A model generated the notes under the pieces. It saw only the letters and a list, made by a program, of their open reading frames with translations. It had not been told where the DNA came from and did no database searches. 64,000 bases of DNA from Takakia lepidozioides (Eukaryota > Streptophyta > Takakiopsida > Takakiales > Takakiaceae), in contig CM060731.1 of assembly GCA_030704615.1 (NCBI GenBank), forward strand, positions 73,822,756-73,886,755. The letters are read 5' to 3'. A program made the position numbers and the translations under genes. This document shows, one piece after another, positions 33,061 through 44,473 of the stretch. Within the stretch, counting starts at the first letter, position 1; each line of letters begins with the position of its first letter.

Positions 33061-33834
33061 CTAAAGATAGATGAGGAAGCAGCTTGCCTCTCCCCCTCTG
33101 TCATTTCTTAATGAGAACCTCCGAGAATTATATTAGTAGAGATATGGAGATTCACCCCTCACCATCTATTCATTGTAATTTGAATTGACGACCTCACGAA
33201 TTTTATGCATAGAAATAACATGTTAATAATGCATGAAAATACATGATAAGTTTGATGCAGTGTAATACATACACCAAATACATGATAAGTGTGATGCATT
33301 GCCATAAGTAATACACCTTTCAAGACTTGTGCATGAAGGCAGCTCTGTATTTCCATGCCTAACCATACATTTCTCATGTACGCCTATGTGTGAAGACTGG
33401 CATCCAAACGGAGCCACCGCGTAACTTAACTATGTTCACATGGTCTTGGAAGTTTTTGAAGTAGTACCAAAATCACAAAGAATTTGGACCTTTGGGGAGG
33501 TTATCCGGGAACATGTATGATCACATATTTCTCATGCATGATCATATATATTCATGTATTTCCATACATATATGACTAGGTATGCATGAAGATGGACATT
33601 CACTGCAGTATGACTACCAGTGAAGTTTGTTGAAGTAGCAGAACAAATGTTCCCTTAATTGTTTTTAAACAATTAAAAGACAAATGTTCTACAATTGGAA
33701 TTTAACCCTGTGACCAGTAACAGGCTTGGACTCATATTATATTGCAGTTACCATCAGGTTCCTACGTTCCTACCTCTTCGTCGTATGTACAGAGTTTACG
33801 AATTTAATATTACTGATAGTGAAAGTGTACTTCA
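33061..33834. other. No gene seen; CATG-rich repeat remnants
   Basis: Contains phrases such as ATACATGATAAG and TTCATGCA that recur loosely at 25.25-25.32 and 26.99-27.07 kb. No coding region. Confidence 0.4.
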
Positions 33835-33960
33835 CTGCTCGTGGGCCGACCAGTGGATCAGTAATAAGTTGTATGGGCGACGGCGCGGTGACTGCGCGGA
33901 GGCGAGGCGCCAGAATACGGGTGGGCCACGTCGGCGTGCCGGTCCAGGCGCATTCAACTC
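33835..33960 (+). repeat. GC-rich dispersed repeat, copy 2
   Basis: Inverse-oriented partner of 24955-25080; see that entry. It ends just before the inverted-end element at 33986. Confidence 0.6.
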
Positions 33961-34639
33961 CAGGGTTGTCTTATACCTATACTAGAGTCTACCCTCTATA
34001 TGTTACACTTCCATAGGTGAGAAAATGTAACACATATAGATACTTAACATCATAAGTTCATAACAGATATAAAATAAGAATCTAACACTTATAGAGATTT
34101 CATGATCTCCGCTGACAGGTTTACTTACAGTCTGCCATGGATAAATGTTTGACAGTCGGAAGTATGTAGAAAAAAATAAACATTTAAACAAGGTTAACAC
34201 ATTAACCCGGTTAGGGAGGTTGTAATGAAGCGCATCTAACATTCTTACACAGCAGCCATCCAATTCTCTTACATGAGCAGCTGGAGTCATAATCTCAATA
34301 CCATATACTTGCAAAACATTGATATACTTGCGATCCTGTCTCTCAAAAACAACCTCCATATCAAGTCTAAAAATGTTAAACATGCATATGTTGTATTAGC
34401 TTCTAATCAAATGAGTATTCCCTTATGATTACCTTATTACCTAATGATCCTATGATTGGTCATGTTTTGGGATGCAATCTTATCTTAACCTAGCTAGAGC
34501 TTAATTTATGGAAAGCTAGCTTGAGCATATGTGGTAGCCTTTATTGTGCACTTAACATTTATTAAGGGCAAACAATGAAGAGGGGAGTTAACATTTGTTG
34601 GCTCCTCTTCATTATTCTTAGGCCCCCGCCGCACCAGCC

Positions 34640-35090
34640 TACTGTCAAAAATCGCTAAGCCCCTCATGTGCATTCCCCAAGTGTCACCTCCTCTCCTTTC
34701 TTGAGAACTTGTTCATGATGTGCCTTCTCCAAGTATGACCTGTCTCAGGTTATATCTCTGATCCTGAATAACTTATGAGAAATAAATGGATGATTTCTCA
34801 AGTTTATTATGGATGAAAGTGGATTTCATTGTTCATAAAGAGGAGCCATATGCGACTAGCTGCCTGTTCTAAAGAGGAGACTACGTGTAAGAAATGGCTA
34901 AGCCCCTGTTGTGCCTCCCCCAGGTGTTACTTTTTAACTGTGAAGCTTCTCAAGGTGAAACCTACCTCAGATAACATTATCTTATTGAAGAATCTATGAA
35001 AAATAAATGGGTGAATCATTATGGATGAAAATAGATTTCACTATTCGCAAAGAGGAGCCACATGCGTGTAGCCGCTTATAAATAACACTT
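34640..35090 (+). repeat. Foldback-type repeat, copies d and e in tandem
   Basis: Copy d (34640-34870) and copy e (34885-35090) share AAATCGCTAAGCCCC-like starts, CTTATGAGAAATAAATGG(A/G)TGA, TTATTATGGATGAAA and ends AAAGAGGAGCCA(T/C)ATGCG...TAGC(C/T)GC. They are in the same orientation as copy c and opposite to copy a. Confidence 0.7.
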
Positions 35091-35252
35091 AACATTTGCT
35101 ACTATGCACAAGTAGGGGAGTAAAATTTTCTTCACATTTATGCTAGTTTAATGTTTATAGAGGTAGCATTTATCCATGGCAGACTGTGATATATTGATGA
35201 CGTCATGACCCTAGACACAGTTGGCTTGTTATACATCTATACATATGTGAAG

Positions 35253-35333
35253 AGAATTGACACTTGTCTGTGTCAATTCTTAGTTTTATTCCAAACTTTA
35301 CTCACAAACTTTACTACAAAGTTTGGAATAAAA
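35253..35333. repeat. Two adjacent perfect hairpins
   Basis: Hairpin 1: AGAATTGACAC (35253-35263) and GTGTCAATTCT (35270-35280), loop 6. Hairpin 2: TTTTATTCCAAACTTT (35284-35299) and its perfect complement 35318-35333, loop 18. Only three bases separate them. Confidence 0.8.
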
Positions 35334-35521
35334 AAACATCATAACACATAACACTTACTTTGTAAAATATTCCGGAGTACGAAAAAGTAATTAAGGGGCC
35401 TGATCCGTGAGCCGTCTCTCCCAGGTGTTTCCCTTTCTCTTGAAAAAACAAAAACAGATAAAGAGGGTTAACAAATATGATGGAGGGAACACTTACTATG
35501 GAGGGTAGACTGTATTCTTAA

Positions 35522-36650
35522 GACTATGTCTAACCCTAAGAGACAACATACCCAGTAGTTACTACTGTATCTCCATGGATGAATTAACACTACACGCAGT
35601 AGCCTCCGTAAAATTTATGGAAGTATAAAATGCTGAGATTTAAAACTTCTAGACACAACATATCATATGCTATGTAAGGAACAAGCCAACGGTATTTCAG
35701 TAGAACCCCATCACATTCTTAATCATTTTCTCAGGCTGGATGGGTCCACCCTAAATATCTTATAATTGTTGGCAAGTAAACCCAAAAAAAAAAAAAAACA
35801 GATTACTTCCTCTCTTTTTTACTTTTCTCTATTTCAATGTCGTAATGTGTAATATAGTATTCCAAAAAACATTTCTTAAAGAACCTGATTGAACAGGCTG
35901 GTATTGCAATGGTAATACAAGCTGGTTACCTACATAATGGCAAGGGAAAAATCCATGCTTCTAATTTACACTCAAAGAAAGAAAAGTGTGTGGCATACTA
36001 GGTATACAACGGGGCACAGGAACCCTAAACTCACATCTCATTAATACCTTGTGAACAGTACCCCCTAATGCTTGGCCCTATCCCTGTATATCATTGTCCT
36101 TGTTTTCTCAGTCTGACCCAGGTATTGCCAGGCCAGTACTAAAGTGGGGAGGGGTCTCCAGTTCTTAAGCATAGTACCTCTTGTGCTAGATACCAGATAC
36201 CAGGGTGGGTTCTTTCTTTCATACTAGGGTAGAGACTGGGGGAGAACCTATATACTATATACCACCCGCCCCCTGTTGGAGTAGTTTGAATTTGACCCAC
36301 AAAGCACCTTTCCCTTGGCTTTTGAAAATTCAAATATTCAAAACTTTGGGAGGCCTCATCTGGGGTAGTAAAGAGATTGTTTTCTGGGGAGGGAGCAGCA
36401 AGATGAGCAAGAAGCTTGGGCAAGCGAGTGCGTCTTCAGACACGGAGCTCGCTCACTTGAGTACCTGCATCCAGTGAGACCATGTGAGAGCTCTCGTAGC
36501 TGGCGGCTGTCGACTGACCGAGTGTTTGCAAGGACCGAGTTGCAGGTAGTTAAGAATCTGGAGTGATGGGAGTGATGTTAGTGGATGGTACAGTCAATTC
36601 ATCAAGTCAGTTGGCTAAGATGGGGTTGGCTTGATCTACGTGGATGCTTG
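35522..36650. other. No gene seen
   Basis: AT-rich intergenic DNA with a 14-A run at about 35785. Short frames only. Confidence 0.45.
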
Positions 36651-36739
36651 GGAAAGGGAAGTGGATTGTAGCCAACAAAACTTAAACAAGACCTCTAGAT
36701 CTTGTCTAAATTGTGTTGGCTACAAACACTTCCTTTTCC
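36651..36739 (+). ncRNA. Candidate miRNA-like hairpin
   Basis: The left arm 36651-36691 (41 nt) pairs with the right arm 36700-36739 (40 nt) across an 8-nt loop (CCTCTAGA). There are about six mismatches or bulges, mostly single, with an uninterrupted block around TTGTAGCCAACA/TGTTGGCTACAA. Length, stem regularity and tight loop resemble a short plant MIRNA precursor; a recent micro-palindrome is the alternative. I recognise no known miRNA sequence in it. Confidence 0.45.
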
Positions 36740-38180
36740 TCTTCCTCTTTCCCTTCCCCCAGTTCGCCGTGGCATGCTACGTGTGTGATAAGTTATGTGC
36801 CAATGGAGGCGGTCTGCCAGTGTGGATGAACACGGTGGTGGTTGACCCATTCGGCAACACATCGCCTGGCCACGGTTGTTCGAAGTCATCCTGCTCGGAT
36901 GATGCATAGTCTTTGCTGCATTCATTCTTTGTGTGAGACTATTGAGATTCAATTCCTAGTCTCACGTCTGGTTTGCGACGCAGGAGAGTAGCCGGCATAT
37001 ACACGCAGCTCTGTATTGGTGCGAAAGTGCAACTCCGGGTCCAACTTCAGCATGCCTACAATTTTGAGACTGCTGAGATTGGATCATTGTTTTCAGAGTA
37101 GGAAACGCAGCGTTCAAATTTCCATGAAACTTAGCACTTTAGGACTAGAAACTACGAAGAACGGATTGCCAGGTCTAGGTACGTCCTTAAGACAGGGAGG
37201 ACACTCAGAATCGGTTTGGTCAATGCAAAGGAGATGTAGTTGTCGCGGATTCAATTTGGGCGATCGAACAGTGGTGGACAAATCGATCCCATGAAGGTTT
37301 TCTTTTCTTGCAAGTGAGGAAAGGGTCCGGTTTCGTGTGCCGATCGTCATCTCCACACCGTGCAGCTCGCAGCTGCGCCTGCAGGATAACATTCATATGT
37401 GAGGAAGTATTCCTCTTCACAACTCTCTCTAACCAGATCCATCTTGGCAATCCAAGATGCGGCCATGTCAGTGCAACATCCTCCGGAAGCTTGTGCTTAC
37501 AGCTTACTTTGAAACTCGCAGTGTCAAGCACCTCGATCCAAAGACTTCACCCACAAAGACATTCTGATCTTATTACCGATCGCCTCCCTCCCCATCTTCC
37601 TGTCTGCAACCGTCTCCCTCTCCCTCCCTCACTCACATGTTTCCCTTCTTTCTTTTCTTTGCAATTTTTTCTTTGTTGAAGGGAGTAAACTTTACACTAA
37701 CAAAGTTAGGGCAAACTGACAAACCCCGTGGGTAGTGAGTACAGCCCTTACTAAATTCGGTGGGGCCAAACATGGCAAACAAATATCTGCACATCTTCCT
37801 CCAATTTACCTCATTGTCCACATCTCCACAGTCCTTTTTTCACGTGACCCAACATCACAAAGTCACCAGCTCTTTTCACCCCCCAAAACCCTTTCGACCA
37901 CGCCTCCCCTCAACCACAACCGTTCGGCCGGATGCAAATTTGTCGGTATCATTTTATTTTGGACCCACAAACTCCTCACTTAACACCTTTTGCTTTCGTA
38001 TCTTGACCACACCGAGGGAGCAACCTTGCGCACTGAGTACTACAGACTATGACTCTCAACTTGACCATATATATGGATAAATGCGCCACCCCAACCACCG
38101 CACCCCAACCGGGTGCCAATAGATAGCCATTCTCCCTCCCATAACCGAGGTTTGGAGGCATTTTGCTTACGTGGCAGCGA
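36740..38180. other. No firm gene; a few exon-like scraps
   Basis: Just after the hairpin, CCCCCAG is followed by an open stretch (FAVACYVCDKLCANGGGLP...) to 36909 that could be an exon. The minus strand 37531-37380 (DTASFKVSCKHKLPEDVALTW) is also protein-like. Neither connects to a known family. Confidence 0.3.
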
Positions 38181-38486
38181 TTAATTTGTCCTGGACAGGC
38201 CTGTCACCCGCCGTAGCCGGCCAAGCCTCCCTTCTCCCGGCTTGGCCGGTGTAGCCGGACACTTGGGAATCCCTCGCCGGCTACCTAGTCCAGGGGGTGG
38301 AGGCATTTCCACATACACAACATAGGCATGCAAAGGGAAAGAAAAATATGGGATAATCATTCGTAACGCTTCTTTTCCATATTCATTGCTCTGAGCGGTG
38401 TCGCGGTAGGTTTCGATCACATCATAAAATGTATTTTGATGGTCATTCTCAGGAATGGGGCCACTCTGACGGATGAAATCATTCAT
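38181..38486 (-). CDS. Hypothetical ORF, 101 codons
   Basis: Starts MNDFIRQSGPIPENDHQNTF and the first ~58 residues have ordinary protein composition; the rest is Pro/Gly/Arg-rich and may be intron or non-coding. No family recognised; may be a first exon or chance. Confidence 0.22.
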   Translation of the reverse strand: MNDFIRQSGPIPENDHQNTFYDVIETYRDTAQSNEYGKEALRMIIPYFSFPLHAYVVYVEMPPPPGLGSRRGIPKCPATPAKPGEGRLGRLRRVTGLSRTN

Positions 38487-39711
38487 TCAGGAAGTGGAAA
38501 AGCAGACGGATGGGTGGCAGGGTAAGTAAATAAAGGCGGGGTTGCGCTGGCCCAGGTACTGTGTGAATAATTGATGTGAGGGTCTCAGGTGCTGGCACGT
38601 GGCCGGCATGCGGGGCCACTATTTATCCCGTGATCATTGTGGCAGAGCCCATAAAGGACGGACCGGGTTAGTGGGCCGCATTAGTGACCGTATTAGTGAG
38701 GGTTTAGTGAGCGTTTTAGCGGCTAATTAGCCGGCGGGGTAGCTGACAGTGGGTTAGTGGGACGGTGGCTCTACTTTGGGAGGATTCGTGGGACGGCCGG
38801 GAACGGGGGAAGGTCCAACTGGTGCCGGGTTCCAGTCTGCACGGGACTCCCGTGACTGTTGGCAGCCTGTCCCGTGGGACAGGCGTCCCAACCCGGAGAG
38901 ACACCTAGTTGTGCAAGCTGGAGATTTTAAGATTCTGATATTCATGTGTTTGTTTGTTTGTTTGTTCATTGCTTGCCGGAATCTGTAAGAGAAGATGACA
39001 CCAATCTTTTGTCTAATCTTTTGTCTCTTCGGGCTTTTGGGGGTCGCTCGCGATTCTGTGCTACAAAAACCTCCCATTCATCTATGTTTGGATCGGAAAC
39101 GCATAATTTCAGGGCAATCTTTGCTGGGTTTATCCTTTTATTGGCTCCTTGTAATATAATAATATGGTGCTCACCAAAAACTAATCATACTATTTTCGTA
39201 AGTCCCCTATGTTTTTCTTGTCATGACATGTTCTTTCTTAGTTATATTTGAACGCTTGGATTTGGGAGCCCTCAACACATGTTCATTTCCCGGTATCTCT
39301 ACTCATGACATGTTTTTGACATAGGAAGTCCTCATCACATGTTCAGTTCCCTGTATACGGTATGGACATGATTCCAAAATTTATTGCACAACAAGCCATG
39401 TTCCATGAGTCGGAAAGGCGACCAAACTACTACTTATACAAATCAGACCGTAACAAATTACGACCCAAGAAAGTCGTTCGTAAGTTGGTCCACCGACACC
39501 GACCCAGGTCAAAATCATCGAAATAAATTAAGTCAAAACAGATCGACAGAAAGGACGAGGTGACTCATGGCCCCCGCCCAATACCCAGCAATTTCATGCA
39601 TTTCACATGTTAACTAATCAACTAACATTATATGGTCCATTTTATAATTAATTCAATTTTCACGTAAATGATAAATTCCTGAAAACATACCTAATTAAAA
39701 TACACAACAGG
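38487..39711. other. No gene seen; (TTTG)n microsatellite
   Basis: (TTTG)n of about 4.5 units at 38948-38966. Direct short repeats TTAGTGAGGGTTTAGTGAGCG near 38695. Nothing coding. Confidence 0.45.
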
Positions 39712-39850
39712 GCTGTGGCCCGGACCGTGGTAAGCCACTCGTGTATTGGCTTGTGGGTATGGGGTTCAAACCCCTGTCATCTGTCTCTCTGCCTTCAAGC
39801 TGGGGCTCTGCCCCTGTAATGCCTCCATGGATGGAGGGTCTATTTCCTCC
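39712..39850 (+). mobile_element. tRNA-derived SINE candidate
   Basis: GGGCTGTGGCCCGGACCGTGGTAAGCC resembles a D-arm/A box and GGGGTTCAAACCCCTG (39761-39776) is an excellent B box with its T-stem. No matching acceptor stem; a tRNA-unrelated tail follows, ending in an AT-rich stretch. Fits a SINE better than a tRNA gene. Confidence 0.5.
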
Positions 39851-40572
39851 CCTCAAGGCCCAGTTGCTGAGACTGCAGTTTAATAATGCTTATTACTTTT
39901 ACTATTATTTAAAATTTATGTAGTTCACTTTAAAATGAATTAGCTCAGTCACTTACATGGATCCGCGGTACGGCCGGGGCAAGTGCCACGTCATCCTGCG
40001 GTTCCCGCGCCCCGGGTAGCGGGCCTTGCCACGTACTACTTATAGCGCCAGCTACATCAGAGGGGGGAGAATACGGGCAATCGATAATGGGATATTGCCA
40101 CTGCAGTCCACTGACCCAAAATATTTGGCAATGATAGAGTCCAGTGGAGTCCAAGCAACCTGAAAAGCAAGAAAATTGGGGATCCTGCCGCAGCCCTTGT
40201 CCTGACCGTTAAAGCTGGCCAGCATTCCCATACATTCCTACCCGCAAGATTGAAATACCCCCATCCGCATACAGCTATATAGTATCATCCGCATCCGCAC
40301 AAAGAACCGCCAGGAATTTTCCTTTGTATGGAACAGTATGGTTCCCCAACGGAACAAGGTCGGAAAGCCATGAAGTCCAAGCAAGCGGAAGGATAGCATG
40401 GAACAATGGTGGACTGCATCCGTAAACCACCCAACCTAAACCAGGCTGGCAAACGGTGGAAATTATTCCCCGGGATTCCGGTCTGATTGTGGGGCGGAAC
40501 ATAACCAATTCCAACTAGCCTAACAAATGATTATTTATCTACTCATCATTCTATTTTATTTTTTATAGAGAA
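39851..40572. other. No gene recognised upstream of the U6 fragment
   Basis: The minus strand has open stretches of 69 and 79 codons of protein-like composition (for example LDSIIAKYFG-like near 40100), unassigned. There is no plant USE box or properly spaced TATA before the U6 fragment. Confidence 0.3.
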
Positions 40573-40641
40573 GATACAGAGAAGATTAGCATGGCCCCTG
40601 CGCAAGGATGACACGCACAAATCGAGAAATTGTCCAAATTT
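40573..40641 (+). pseudogene. 5'-truncated U6 snRNA copy
   Basis: From GATACAGAGAAGATTAGCAT to AATCGAGAAAT.GTCCAAATTT the sequence follows the U6 spliceosomal RNA, including ACAGAGA and the AGC triad region, with a G-to-T change near the 3' end and T-GTTTTT after it. The first ~33 bases of U6 (5' stem-loop) are missing and replaced by TTTTATAGAGAA. Without 5' end and pol III promoter this is a retro-pseudogene. Confidence 0.9.
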
Positions 40642-41838
40642 GTTTTTGGAGGGTAAAGGGGAGGAAGCCCTTGAGAGTTTTACTAATAATTTATGAAGGG
40701 AAAAAAAGTAAAACCCTTACATGACCGCCATGAGGCAACTAATACTCACGGAAACCGTTATTTTTATCTTTCTCTATATTTGGCAGATTACTAGTATGGG
40801 GGAAGTTGGATTTATTAGGGAGTTTGCTAATCTAGGTTAAGAAGAATAATTAGGGGATTATTTAGTTGGAGGGTAAACCGTTGCCTCCCTGTTTCTCTGT
40901 GGGAAGCGTGCGGGAGAGAGAGAGAGTCAGGAGGGAGCGAAGGTCTCGGCTGCTTTTAAGCATTATTGGGGACCAGGCAGGGATGCGAGTCTACAAATTG
41001 CTCCATTGCTCTGTCGCGGATTGCTATACAAAGCTTGGAGTGTTTGATCAGCCCTCGCTGCAGCTCTACCTTCGCCAACCTTACTGCGTCATAGCTCGCA
41101 AAGTTGGTGCTTTGCGGCGTCCGTCTGTTGCTGTGGGTCCTTGGCTGGTTGTGCAGTTGTGCAGGTCCCACCAGGAACTTTGCTTTTCGGTTTTGGGATT
41201 TTCTTCTGAATGCCAGTGAGAGAGGGAGGGAGAGTGAGAGAGAGAGAGCAAAAGTTAGGATTGGTACGGTAGCGGGATGGTGTGAGTTTGTCTCTGCCTG
41301 CTGAGCAATGGTACTAGATTTGTGGGAATTGAAGGTGGGGCAACCTGTTTTGTTTGTGCGAGATAAAAGGGATCGTTTTGGCAGCTTGCGTTTGATTGCT
41401 TGGAATTTTGTCATCACCCGTCGTGTGTTTGTTTGCTCGATTCAGGAGTAAGACTTGCTCACTGTGATTAGGGGCGTGTGGGGCTGCAGGAAACTTCTCG
41501 GGGACTAGTCCATTGGGTGTTTTGCAGACTCTGCTATGGATCGGTAGAGACTTTGGTGGTTGGCGCAGTCATCAACGTTCATATTGAGATCCAGAGCATC
41601 GTCTGAAGTTTTGTAGAAAGCGGGTCGTTTAGCTAGGATCCTCCATTGCATTGCAGTTGCACCTGTTAGGAAGGAAGGTGCGGAGAGACTGACAGTGCAG
41701 GGACAGCAGCACAGAACATTGGTCTGCAGAGTTTGAAGCAGCAGAACTAGTCGTCTATTAGAGGGCTTGTGAGGAACAGCCTTCACGTTTTTGGGGCAGA
41801 CAAACAGAGGCTTGGCAGGAGTTTCTTCTTGGGTCGCC
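40642..41838. other. 5' flank and leader of the glycosyltransferase gene
   Basis: GA-rich tracts at about 40913-40935 and 41217-41250 are typical of plant 5' leaders. No separate gene recognised. An intron in the leader is possible but not located. Confidence 0.4.
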
Positions 41839-44473
41839 ATGGCGGCCGGGGGAAATGCAGCCAAGCCATCACAAGGGTGGGTAGCTTATGCCGAGCAACT
41901 GATGCGTATGGGCTATACCCGGGTGAGGGGGATTCTGGGCTTAGCTTGCGCTTGCTCCTGCATCTATGCTGTGTCATTGATCCTCATGAGCGGGAATCAA
42001 TGTTGGAATTTGTCGAACCCTTGTGCGAACAATTCGTGCGGTTTTGGCAATGCCTCATTATTTTACAACTCCTCTGACACTTCAGTCCAGCATGAAGAAC
42101 CCTCGAAGGTCGTTGTACCCACGAATCTGTTGCCCGAGTTGCATCACCCTAAGAAGGAGGTGCAACCCGCCCTCATGGCTATTGATACGACTACCACTAG
42201 TCTCCCGACTACCCCCCTCATGCCTCTTGATATTTCTACCGACACTTCCTTCACCAATCGGAAGACTGCTAATCTGTCAAGGATAGTGTTCGGCATAGCT
42301 GCTGCGGCTGACATCTGGTCTTGGCGCCAGTATTATGTCAAGATGTGGTGGAAACCTGAGAAGATGAGGGGGTTTGTATGGTTCGATAAAGCCATGGACT
42401 TCGTGGATACGGGTGTGCCCCCGTTCAAGATTTCAGAGAACACTACACAATTCAAGTACACCTGCAAAAAGGGGAAGAGGTCTGCAATCCGTATTTCACG
42501 AATCGTCTCGGAGACTTTCCGAATGGGGTTGCCAGATGTAGATTGGTTCGTAATGGGGGACGATGACACTGTGTTTTTCCCAGACAATTTGGTGCGGATG
42601 CTGTCTAAGTATGACCCAAGCCAAATGTATTATATTGGGAGCCCGTCTGAGAGCCATATTCAGAACATCCTGTTTTCTTACAATATGGCCTTTGGCGGAG
42701 GTGGATTTGCTATCAGTTATCCACTGGCCAAGGCGCTGGCTAGCACGCAAGATGATTGTCTACATAGGTACAATCTCTTCTCGCCGGTGTTGCTGTTATC
42801 ATAAGAACTTCAAGGCACTAGAAGCACATTCTGAGCATTTTCACATTGTTAAATGTTCGGACCTCTCGGGTGTGCCGTGGAATGCGGAATGCTGAACGCG
42901 GCAGCTCTTAAACCACCTGCAGACATTGGGAGTGCGTTGGTGATTCACCATTTTATGACTCGTAACAGTATTCTGCTCTTGGATTAAGGAAAGCTGCCAA
43001 TTGCATTTGCCAGTGGGGCTCTTTCTATATGACTCTGACTGGAATGTGTGGGGATGGAATGTGACAGATACCCACAGTTGTTTGGTAGTGATGATCGTAT
43101 GCAAGCATGCATGTCAGAGCTGGGGGTCCCCCTCACCAAGGAACCTGGATTCCATCAGGTGGGAGCTTTTATCCAAACCTCTGAAAAACACTGTCTTCTG
43201 TTGGTCAACTGAGGATACCTTCCTTTCTGCTAGCAGATGATGAAGCATTGCAGAGGTAGGGCTTGATGAAGTTTAGCTTCGAGATGATATGAAACGACAG
43301 TACAAAGGCCCTCAAGGTATCCATCTTATGGAAGCCTAACGTGTCATCTGGAACATATTAGCCTAAACGAGGCCATCCACTTCAAACGGCAACCAGTCTT
43401 CTGGGCTTGAAGAAGAACATACCGTGTGTATGCCGTGATATTGCATGGCTCTGGAGAAGACAGACTTCTACATGAGTGTTATTGCTGCAATGCTCCCTCA
43501 GAACTGAGGACAATCAAATTATGTTGAAGGAACTCCACCCCGATTCTTAACTGTGAAGTGTTTATATGCTGGGTTTTGCAGATGGACTTAAATGGAGATG
43601 CATCTGGTCTGCTTGCAGCCCACCCAGTGACCCCTGTAATTTCTATCCATCACTTGGATATTGTAAACCCAATCTTTCCCAATGTCTCGCGGCTGGATGC
43701 CGTATATCACTTGAATAAAGCCATTAAGCTGGACCCAGCAAGCCTCTTTCAGCAGTCAATCTGCTATGGTCGACGACGTCAGTGGTCTGTCTCAGTTTCA
43801 TGGGGCTACATAGTTGAAGTCCATAAGGGTTTTGTAACTCCCCGGGACTTGGAAGTGCCTGCCCGGACTTTTACGTCATGGCATAGGGATTCCAATAAAA
43901 ATGAGTTCCCCTTCAACACTCGGGAAGACTCCAAGGAGCCATGCAAGCAACCTACACGGTTCTTCATGCAGTCTGGCAAGTCGCCGAAAGATCCAGAAGG
44001 GTGGACAGAGACTATATACAAGAAGGAGGAGAGTGCCCGGAAAAAGAAGCTCATTTGTGATGAGCAGATGGAGATGGTGACTCGGTTGGATGAAATCCAT
44101 GTTTGGAAGAAGCCAACAAAAGACTCTTTGTACCAGGTGAGATACTCTTCTGTTCCACTACAGGAGTATACCTGTAGGACCTCACCCTGCAGTGCTCACT
44201 GTACACCTCCAGATTATCAACTTCAGTTTTAGAACCAAATATAAGCATAGTCCGTCATGTTGGGATCTGTTCTTTTCCTTTTGTATATCAATGAGAGTCT
44301 ATCCATCCCAGCCATCCAGCACATAGATGCTAATGCTTGGCTCTATGTGTTCCATGTATGTGCAGGCACCTCGAAGATCATGCTGTACGATCCAAAAGTG
44401 GAAGAATGAAAGAGTTGACATTCAAATTCGGGATTGTATAGAAGGTGAAACTCTTATGGCAGGTAGCTTGTAG
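41839..44473 (+). CDS. GT31/DUF604 fringe-like glycosyltransferase, four exons
   Basis: Exons 41839-42767, 43068-43158, 43582-44136 and 44366-44473 with GT...AG introns join in frame to 560 residues. The ATG at 41839 is preferred because upstream in-frame codons lack ATG. A signal anchor at about residues 32-50 (GLACACSCIYAVSLIL) predicts a type II Golgi protein, followed by a Ser/Thr/Pro-rich stem. The catalytic domain has WFVMGDDDTVFF (metal-binding DDD at 241-243), AFGGGGFAIS, YPQLFGSDDRMQACM and LGVPLTKEPGFHQMD in the order of plant DUF604 proteins, relatives of fringe/beta-1,3-galactosyltransferases. The last exon has APRRSCC, also a family hallmark. Family length is about 480-560, so the gene looks complete. 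Acceptor sugar unknown. Confidence 0.92.

Larger units (their letters stand above)
33986..35521. mobile_element. Non-autonomous element with inverted ends, about 1.5 kb
   Basis: The left end AGTCTACCCTCTATA (33986 on) is matched by TATGGAGGGTAGACT ending at about 35521. Further in, ACAGTCTGCCATGGATAAATG at about 34128 is matched inverted by CATTTATCCATGGCAGACTGT at about 35168, so the inverted ends are long but eroded. No transposase is encoded. Two foldback-type repeats (34640-35090) are nested inside. Target duplications are not obvious, so class is uncertain. Confidence 0.55.

Noticed and set aside
40573-40641. Functional U6 gene
   Set aside because: The first third of the RNA and the USE/TATA promoter are absent.
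41791-41838. Earlier start for the glycosyltransferase
   Set aside because: The frame is open but contains no ATG before 41839; the first codon would be TTG.
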